Of a stretch of DNA of 10,323 nucleotides, positions 5,110-9,306 are shown in pieces (the first letter of the stretch is position 1; every line of letters starts with the position of its first letter). Made by a program: the position numbers and the translations under genes. Source of the DNA: CAZCSJ01 sp964501445. Lineage in GTDB: Bacteria; Patescibacteriota; Minisyncoccia; Sungbacterales; HO2-52-23. The notes under the pieces were generated by a model. The model saw only the letters and a program-made list of their open reading frames with translations. It was not told where the DNA came from and made no database searches. The stretch lies in the NCBI GenBank assembly GCA_964501445.1, contig CAZCSJ010000020.1, forward strand, positions 1 to 10,323. Reading direction: 5' to 3'.

Positions 5110-5505
5110 TTAACCCACCTCAATACGCTGTCCCTCTTTCAATGTCACGATCGCCTTCTTTCTGCCCGCTTTCCAGCCCAGTCGCGCGCCCCGCCGCCGA
5201 ACTTTTGCCGGGAGATTCACGATTGAAATGCCTTGGACCGAAACGCCGAAACGACGTTCCACCGCACGCCTCACCTCGCTCTTATTCGTATCCTGCTCCA
5301 CCAAAAACACATATTGCCTGTGCGCGGCCGCCCGAGTGCTTTTCTCCGTTACATGAAATCCTTTGAGTACCGAAAATCCTTTCAGTACCGAGAATGGAGC
5401 CCCCGGCCGTGCCGGCGCGCTTTGCGGGGCACTCATCTTTTCCGCCGCGGGTGCGGTTTTTTTCTCTTCTCTCTTTGGTTGTCGCAACCGTTGAAAAAAC
5501 GCCAT
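5110..5505 (-). CDS. rplW: 50S ribosomal protein L23 (uL23) with extended N-terminus
   Basis: Sits at the rim of the peptide exit tunnel and is the main ribosomal contact for trigger factor and SRP (family knowledge). The conserved body runs from about residue 49: GFHVTEKSTRAA, corresponding to the PHVSEKAS segment of E. coli, so the Glu equivalent to Glu18 (trigger factor docking) is Glu54. It continues through YVFLVEQDTNKSEVRRAVERRFGV, then IVNLPAKVRRRGARLGWKAGRKKAIVTLKEGQRIE. The 131 residues exceed the usual 95-100 because of an N-terminal Lys/Ala/Pro-rich segment (about 1-37) and an exact tandem repeat of FSVLKG at 38-49. No internal ATG fits better, since M24 would still leave an extension. 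No clear Shine-Dalgarno. Ten bases separate it from the rplD stop, the tightest spacing here apart from rplX-rplE. Confidence 0.97.
   Translation of the reverse strand: MAFFQRLRQPKREEKKTAPAAEKMSAPQSAPARPGAPFSVLKGFSVLKGFHVTEKSTRAAAHRQYVFLVEQDTNKSEVRRAVERRFGVSVQGISIVNLPAKVRRRGARLGWKAGRKKAIVTLKEGQRIEVG
5356..5391. repeat. In-frame 18-nt tandem duplication in rplW
   Basis: Two adjacent 18-nt units, 5356-5373 and 5374-5391, differ at one base. The duplication keeps frame and gives two copies of the hexapeptide FSVLKG just before the HVTEK motif of L23. The near identity suggests a recent event or gene conversion. Confidence 0.9.
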
Positions 5506-5515
5506 CGGAGTAATA

Positions 5516-6157
5516 TTACTTCGTGAACGACGCGACCGTCTCTTTTGAAAAAAGCACGTACGCGTGTTGCATCAGATCGTACGCACTCACATTGCGCGCG
5601 TCCTCAACCTCCACATATGGGAGATTGCGGAGCGCCCGGCGCGCGGTATCACTCTTTCCCGGAAGGGCTACAAGCACTCCTCGGCCCCGCACCGCGCGCG
5701 GGGTCTTCGCTTCTTTCACGAGATTCTGAAAAAATGCTGCTGCGCGCTTGGTCTTCGGTTCGTCAAACACCATGCCGTCAGTGAGAAGCACCTCTCCGTC
5801 GCGCGCTTTTGCCGAAAGCACGGTGAAAAGGGCTTTTCGCGCCATTTTCTTATTCACTTTCTTTGCGTATACCTTCTCCTTCAAAGGTCCGTGCGTCACG
5901 CCGCCTTTGCGCCATATGGGCGAGCGTATGGAGCCATGACGGGCGCGGCCCGTGCCTTTTTGGCGCCACGGCTTCTTTCCGCCGCCCGACACCTCGCTCC
6001 TCCCTTTGGCGTGGGCAGTGACCGGACGGCGATTTGCCGCCTGCGCGGTCACCACCTGATGCACGAGATCCGCGTTCCACTTCAATCCAAAGACCGTTGC
6101 CGGGAGTTCCACACTTCCGACTTCTTTCCCTTCTTTGTTGTACACGACGGCTTTCAT
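5516..6157 (-). CDS. rplD: 50S ribosomal protein L4 (uL4)
   Basis: Early-assembly 23S rRNA-binding protein whose extended loop forms the exit-tunnel constriction; in E. coli it also represses the S10 operon (family knowledge). From the ATG at 6157 the product is 213 residues (E. coli 201). It begins MKAVVYNKEGKEVGSVELP. The tunnel loop GGGKKPWRQKGTGRARHGS at 58-76 and RSPIWRKGGVTHGP at 78-91 are almost identical to E. coli. KKMARKALFTVLS at about 103-115 and the C-terminal LPYVEVEDARNVSAYDLMQH are also typical. The open frame continues upstream to 6289, but I reject that extension: it lies in repeat F and shows no L4 similarity. The start is supported by AAAAGGT four bases before the ATG, one of the few credible Shine-Dalgarno sites here. 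Confidence 0.98.
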   Translation of the reverse strand: MKAVVYNKEGKEVGSVELPATVFGLKWNADLVHQVVTAQAANRRPVTAHAKGRSEVSGGGKKPWRQKGTGRARHGSIRSPIWRKGGVTHGPLKEKVYAKKVNKKMARKALFTVLSAKARDGEVLLTDGMVFDEPKTKRAAAFFQNLVKEAKTPRAVRGRGVLVALPGKSDTARRALRNLPYVEVEDARNVSAYDLMQHAYVLFSKETVASFTK

Positions 6158-6182
6158 AGTACCTTTTGAATAACTATACCTG

Positions 6183-6332
6183 CCTTGGCATATCGCTGAG
6201 AACCGCATTGCGGAGGTTGCGCGATCAGTGAGGTTCAGAATGGAAGCAACCGCAGAATGAGCGAGGCGGGTATTATTTCGATATTTCAAGATATCAATAT
6301 GCCGAGCGTCGGTTCGAGGCGATATGCCAAGG
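6183..6332. repeat. Intergenic inverted repeat F (rplC-rplD gap)
   Basis: The 183-bp gap, the longest within the ribosomal protein genes, is framed by a perfect 14-bp inverted repeat, CCTTGGCATATCGC at 6183-6196 and GCGATATGCCAAGG at 6319-6332. Pairing resumes after three mismatches with GAACCG (6200-6205) and CGGTTC (6310-6315). The interior has a further small stem, GATAT 6280-6284 with ATATC 6291-6295. No convincing gene lies within it. Confidence 0.8.
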
Positions 6333-6340
6333 AGGCACCC

Positions 6341-6961
6341 TCATCCCCGAATTTCCAGCAACGTCCCCCTGCGTCCCGGCACCGCGCCCTTCAATGCGAG
6401 AATACTATTCTTTACATCAACCTTTACCACTTCAAGATTTCGCACCGATGATCGCACGCCCCCCATTCTCCCTGCCATGCGCATGCCTTTTGCCACGCGT
6501 CCGCCCGCTCTGCCGCCCGCACCCCCGATGGAACCCGGCTCGCGATGCGCATGCTTTGTTCCGTGAGTCGCGGGCGCGCCATGAAAGCCGTGGCGCTTCA
6601 CCACTCCCTGAAATCCTTTTCCCTTGGAAATGCCGGAAACTTTCACCTTGTCGCCCGCGGCAAACACCGCGGCCTCCACAATCGCGGAGGGTTCAAAGAC
6701 CTCGGCAGTCCGAAATTCGCGCAGGGCGCGAAACATCCCTTGATCTTTAAAATGGCCTCGCTGCGGCTTTTTGATATTTTTTTCTCTCCGAGTTCCAAAC
6801 CCAAGCTGCACCGCACCGTAGCCATCCTTCTCTTTTGTCTTTACCTGCACGACCACATTTTTGCCAACGCGAATAAGCGTCACGGGAATGACGTTTCCTT
6901 TCTCATCAAATATCTGGCTCATGCCTATTTTTTCTCCAAGAATGAATGTGCCCATAGGCAT
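6341..6961 (-). CDS. rplC: 50S ribosomal protein L3 (uL3)
   Basis: One of the first proteins to bind 23S rRNA; its central loop reaches the peptidyl-transferase centre (family knowledge). The 206 residues (E. coli 209) start MPMGTFILGEKIGMSQIFDEKG. They show KGFQGVVKRHGFHGAPATHGTKHAHREPGSIGG at about 115-147, the L3 signature, and end with MAGRMGG...LEVVKVDVKNSILALKGAVPG. Arg165 takes the place of E. coli Gln150, the residue methylated by PrmB, so that modification cannot occur here. Two starts are possible, ATG at 6961 and ATG at 6955, two codons apart. Neither has a Shine-Dalgarno, and the U-run of a terminator-like hairpin touches the first. Flanked by rpsJ and rplD. Confidence 0.98.
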   Translation of the reverse strand: MPMGTFILGEKIGMSQIFDEKGNVIPVTLIRVGKNVVVQVKTKEKDGYGAVQLGFGTRREKNIKKPQRGHFKDQGMFRALREFRTAEVFEPSAIVEAAVFAAGDKVKVSGISKGKGFQGVVKRHGFHGAPATHGTKHAHREPGSIGGAGGRAGGRVAKGMRMAGRMGGVRSSVRNLEVVKVDVKNSILALKGAVPGRRGTLLEIRG

Positions 6962-6962
6962 T

Positions 6963-6986
6963 AAAAAAGACCGGAAACGCCCGGCC
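6963..6986 (-). terminator. Terminator-like hairpin abutting the rplC start (candidate attenuator)
   Basis: On the minus strand GGCCGG (6986-6981) pairs with CCGGTC (6974-6969), one pair being G-U, around loop GCGTTT. Six U's follow directly (6968-6963), then one A and the rplC ATG. This has the form of an intrinsic terminator. An upstream GGAAA (6999-6995) could pair with UUUCC (6977-6973), which would break the hairpin. Because essential genes follow, it is more likely a conditional attenuator than a full stop; that role is inferred. Confidence 0.6.
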
Positions 6987-7049
6987 CTCCCGGATTTCCC
7001 TATGCAAACAAAACGTTAACGAATAACGGTTTCCATATGTTCCGAGGAC

Positions 7050-7117
7050 TGAGTGATTCTCGATCACTCAATTCCACTCTTTCCTAGGAAAAGAGCAGAA
7101 TTGAACACTCCAGAATC
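7050..7117 (-). promoter_or_regulatory. Structured leader in the rpsJ-rplC gap with competing hairpins
   Basis: Starting at the rpsJ stop codon, the transcript can form a long hairpin. GATTCT/AGAATC (7055-7060 with 7112-7117) and CAATTC/GAATTG (7069-7074 with 7098-7103) surround a core CTCTTTC...GAAAAGAG (7077-7095, including the 12-base palindrome TTTCCTAGGAAA). A different perfect 8-bp stem, TGAGTGAT (7050-7057) with ATCACTCA (7063-7070), uses bases of both outer stems, so the two folds exclude each other. Together with the terminator-like hairpin downstream this resembles a regulatory leader. No known leader family is recognised. Confidence 0.55.
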
Positions 7118-7448
7118 ATAGCATCTTAATTTCGATATCCACCCCTGCGGGAAGATTGATATTGGTAAGCGCCTGTATCGTCCGGGGGTTGGGATTCAGA
7201 ATATCAATGAGGCGTTTGTGCACCCGGATCTCGTACTGCTCGCGCGCGTTTTTGTGCACGAACGTGGAGCGATTCACCGTATATTTATGGATTTCGGTCG
7301 GCAGCGGCACGGGCCCCACGACCTCGGCGCCATTGCGCACCGCAATATCCACGATGGCACGCACGGAGGTATCTATTACCTTCGTGTCATATGCCCGGAC
7401 TTTAATCCGGAGCTTCACTTTTACTTCTTCTTTTGTTTTGGTTGCCAA
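7116..7448 (-). CDS. rpsJ: 30S ribosomal protein S10 (uS10)
   Basis: 30S head protein, which also serves as NusE, the NusB partner in antitermination (family knowledge). The sequence matches S10 throughout: LRIKVRAYDTKVIDTSVRAIVDIAVRNGAEVVGPVPLPTE, then HKYTVNRSTFVHKNAREQYEIRVHKRLIDI, ending TIQALTNINLPAGVDIEIKM. As given it starts at a TTG codon (7448) and has 110 residues with a lysine-rich N-terminus (MATKTKEEVKVK). An in-frame GTG at 7418 would give 100 residues, nearer the family length of about 102. Neither start has a convincing Shine-Dalgarno, so the true start is undecided. It follows tuf through a family B repeat. Confidence 0.96.
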   Translation of the reverse strand: MATKTKEEVKVKLRIKVRAYDTKVIDTSVRAIVDIAVRNGAEVVGPVPLPTEIHKYTVNRSTFVHKNAREQYEIRVHKRLIDILNPNPRTIQALTNINLPAGVDIEIKML

Positions 7449-7460
7449 GGAACAATGCGG

Positions 7461-7529
7461 GTTTAATCAGTGTAACGAGTTTACTCAGTTCGGCTAAACT
7501 CATCCGCTCATTACACTCATCAACTCGTT
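7461..7529. repeat. Intergenic tandem/inverted repeat, family B, copy 3 (tuf-rpsJ gap)
   Basis: Shares GTTTAATCAGT with the other two family B copies and again has units in opposed orientation. Possible stems are AGTGTAA 7469-7475 with TTACACT 7511-7517, GAGTTTA 7477-7483 with TAAACTC 7495-7501, and AACGAGTT 7474-7481 with AACTCGTT 7522-7529. Some of these exclude one another. It lies 13 bases from the rpsJ start and 4 from the tuf stop. Confidence 0.75.
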
Positions 7530-7533
7530 TAAC

Positions 7534-8727
7534 TCACTTCAAAATCTTCGTCACCACGCCCGCTCCCACGGTCTTCCCGCCCTCACGGATCGCAAACCGC
7601 TGCTTTTCTTCCAATGCGACCGGTGTGATCAACTTCACAATAAACTGAATCGTGTCGCCCGGCATCACCATCTCGGTTCCCTGCGGGAGCGTCACCTCAC
7701 CCGTCACATCCGTGGTGCGGATGTAAAACTGGGGCTTGTAGCCGGCAAAAAACGGCGTGTGGCGTCCGCCCTCTTCTTTTGTCAAAATATACACTTCGGA
7801 CTCAAACTCCGTATGGGGCGTTACCGAACCGGGCTTGGCAACCACCTGTCCGCGCTCCACATCCTCTTTCTTAAGACCGCGAAGGAGCACTCCCGCGTTG
7901 TCACCCGCCATACCCTCATCAAGCGATTTATTAAACATCTCAATGCCGGTTACTACGGTTTTTGCGGTGTCGCGGAGTCCCACAATTTCTACCTCCTCGT
8001 TCACTTTCACTTTTCCGCGCTCAATACGGCCGGTTACCACCGTGCCGCGGCCTTCAATAGAAAACACATCCTCCACGGGCATGAGAAAGGGCTTATCCAC
8101 ATCACGCACGGGATCGGGCACATACGAATCAAGGGCTGCCGTGAGCTCAAAAATTTTCTTTACCCACTCATCATCAACAGAAGTGGCCTCAAGGGCTTTA
8201 AGGGCAGAGCCGCGAATCACGGGGATCTCGTCGCCCGGAAACTCATATTTTTTCAAAAGTTCCCGCACTTCTGCCTCCACGAGTTCCACAAGCTCCGGGT
8301 CGTCCACCATGTCCACCTTGTTGATAAATACCACGATCGCGGGCACACCCACTTGGCGCGCGAGAAGAATGTGCTCGCGGGTCTGAGGCATGGGGCCGTC
8401 GGTTGCCGACACCACAAGAACCGCGCCGTCCATCTGTGCGGCACCCGTAATCATGTTTTTGATATAATCGGCATGCCCGGGCGCATCAATATGGGCGTAA
8501 TGGCGTTTCTCAGTTTCGTATTCAGAATGGTGGAGTGCAATCGTAATTCCGCGCGCCTTCTCTTCGGGCGCATTGTCAATTTGGTCAACGGACTCAACGC
8601 GAGCCGGAAGCCCCTTCAGGTGCAAGGATTTGGTAATTGCCGCGGTAAGCGTAGTTTTTCCGTGGTCCACGTGTCCGATAGTGCCGACGTTCAAATGTGG
8701 TTTGGTGCGTTCAAATTTTCCTGCCAT
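7534..8727 (-). CDS. tuf: Elongation factor Tu
   Basis: GTPase that carries aminoacyl-tRNA to the ribosomal A site (family knowledge). The 397 residues (E. coli 394) have all GTP-binding motifs: GHVDHGKT at 18-25, the switch I RGITI at 59-63, DAPGH at 81-85 with the catalytic His85, NKVD at 136-139, and GSALKALE at about 173. Position 82 is Ala where E. coli has Cys (DCPGH). Domains II and III follow, with VFSIEGRGTVVTGRIERG, LLRGLKKEDVERGQVVAKPG, GGRHTPFFAGYKPQFYIRTTDVTG and the closing FAIREGGKTVGAGVVTKIL. It is preceded by a clear promoter and a short AT-rich leader without a Shine-Dalgarno. It heads the ribosomal protein run, with rpsJ next, as in the fused str-S10 arrangement. Confidence 0.99.
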   Translation of the reverse strand: MAGKFERTKPHLNVGTIGHVDHGKTTLTAAITKSLHLKGLPARVESVDQIDNAPEEKARGITIALHHSEYETEKRHYAHIDAPGHADYIKNMITGAAQMDGAVLVVSATDGPMPQTREHILLARQVGVPAIVVFINKVDMVDDPELVELVEAEVRELLKKYEFPGDEIPVIRGSALKALEATSVDDEWVKKIFELTAALDSYVPDPVRDVDKPFLMPVEDVFSIEGRGTVVTGRIERGKVKVNEEVEIVGLRDTAKTVVTGIEMFNKSLDEGMAGDNAGVLLRGLKKEDVERGQVVAKPGSVTPHTEFESEVYILTKEEGGRHTPFFAGYKPQFYIRTTDVTGEVTLPQGTEMVMPGDTIQFIVKLITPVALEEKQRFAIREGGKTVGAGVVTKILK

Positions 8728-8732
8728 AGAAC

Positions 8733-8766
8733 TAATTAATTTATTAATTAAACTTATTAATTAAAC
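8733..8766. repeat. AT-only repeats in the tuf leader
   Basis: The 13-mer TTATTAATTAAAC is repeated exactly in tandem at 8741-8753 and 8754-8766. An adjoining palindrome pairs TAATTAAT (8733-8740) with ATTAATTA (8743-8750). In the transcript this makes up nearly the whole untranslated leader, ending a few bases before the tuf ATG. Confidence 0.85.
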
Positions 8767-8776
8767 AATACCCCCA

Positions 8777-8805
8777 ATACTATCCTATAATACGCGGGAG
8801 GTCAA
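8777..8805 (-). promoter_or_regulatory. Sigma70-type promoter for tuf and the downstream genes
   Basis: On the minus strand a -35 box TTGACC (8805-8800, 5 of 6 matches) is separated by exactly 17 bp from a -10 box TAGTAT (8782-8777, 4 of 6 matches). Transcription would start near 8770, giving a leader of about 43 bases. The -35 box begins six bases after the stop codon of the upstream Phd-like gene. Not experimentally shown. Confidence 0.7.
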
Positions 8806-8810
8806 GGGAG

Positions 8811-9104
8811 CTACAACGGCAAGTCCTCAAGACGAACATCTTCAACCCGCACCGGCAGGCCCGGGGACTCCTCCACGTCAATACGAGTTTCTATGAGGCC
8901 AAGCGGCTCGTCAAAAAGTGCGGTACGGCTTTCAGGCGAAGGTGAACGGCTCTTGGAATACTGGTGTTCCGAAAGTTTTTCGTACTCTCTAAAGGACATG
9001 ACCACCAATTCCGGTTCGCCATTCTCAACAAAGACGAACTTATCGCCGTTGTCCTTTACTAACTTTTTTATTCGTCCTATGTCCATAGTGCACTCATTAT
9101 CCAT
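8811..9104 (-). CDS. Small Phd/YefM-like (antitoxin-fold) protein, orphan
   Basis: From the ATG at 9104 the product has 97 residues. The middle part, IGRIKKLVKDNGDKFVFVEN followed by GEPELVVMSFREYEKL, resembles the N-terminal DNA-binding region of Phd/YefM antitoxins, where a strand ending in an NGE-type turn leads to V(L)MS..EY..L. The remainder is a Ser/Pro/Glu-rich linker ending VRVEDVRLEDLPL. I chose this start because GGAG lies seven bases upstream and because the open frame before it (to 9323) is low-similarity sequence reading through a palindromic spacer. ATG at 9086 is another option (91 residues). No toxin gene is adjacent: fusA is upstream and the tuf promoter follows immediately. 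Possible roles are an orphan antitoxin or a small DNA-binding regulator of its neighbours; this is inferred from the motif alone. Confidence 0.65.
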   Translation of the reverse strand: MDNECTMDIGRIKKLVKDNGDKFVFVENGEPELVVMSFREYEKLSEHQYSKSRSPSPESRTALFDEPLGLIETRIDVEESPGLPVRVEDVRLEDLPL

Positions 9105-9127
9105 CTTCTCGCTCCAACGTTGCGTCG

Positions 9128-9227
9128 CGGACAAATAATCCTCGCTCGTCGGCGGGAACCCCTCAGTGTTTCCCGGCAAGCCGGGACCCCTGTTTCCCAT
9201 CCTCCTCGCTTCGGTTATTTGTATCCG
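9128..9227. repeat. Inverted repeat in the fusA to Phd-like gene gap
   Basis: Within the 202-bp gap, ACAAATAA at 9131-9138 pairs with TTATTTGT at 9215-9222, with CGG/CCG on the outside (offset by two bases). At the centre TCCCGGC (9171-9177) and GCCGGGA (9180-9186) form a perfect 7-bp GC stem with a two-base gap. GTTTCCC occurs on both sides of it. It would lie in the leader of the Phd-like gene, ending just before its GGAG site. Confidence 0.65.
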
Positions 9228-9283
9228 CTCCTCCACAATTACGCTCGAAGATAGATAACTCGATTTTACTCTTTCTATTCGGT

Positions 9284-9302
9284 AGGGCGACTCGGTCGCC
9301 CT
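9284..9302 (-). other. GC stem-loop just after the fusA stop
   Basis: AGGGCGAC (9284-9291) and GTCGCCCT (9295-9302) form a perfect 8-bp stem with a three-base loop, starting 4 bases after the fusA stop codon. No U-run follows on the transcribed strand, so it does not look like a standard intrinsic terminator. It may be an end-protecting or processing hairpin (inference). Confidence 0.6.
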
Positions 9303-9306
9303 TGTA

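Noticed and set aside
6158..6289. 44-residue N-terminal extension of L4
   Set aside because: The frame is open, but L4 similarity begins exactly at the ATG at 6157, which has an AAGG site; the upstream part reads through palindromic repeat F.
9215..9260. Promoter for the Phd-like gene (TACAAA as -10)
   Set aside because: No acceptable -35 box lies at 16-18 bp, so the match is too weak to report; the gene may be read through from fusA.
9284..9302. Intrinsic terminator after fusA
   Set aside because: The stem is strong, but no U-run follows on the transcribed strand; kept only as a stem-loop.
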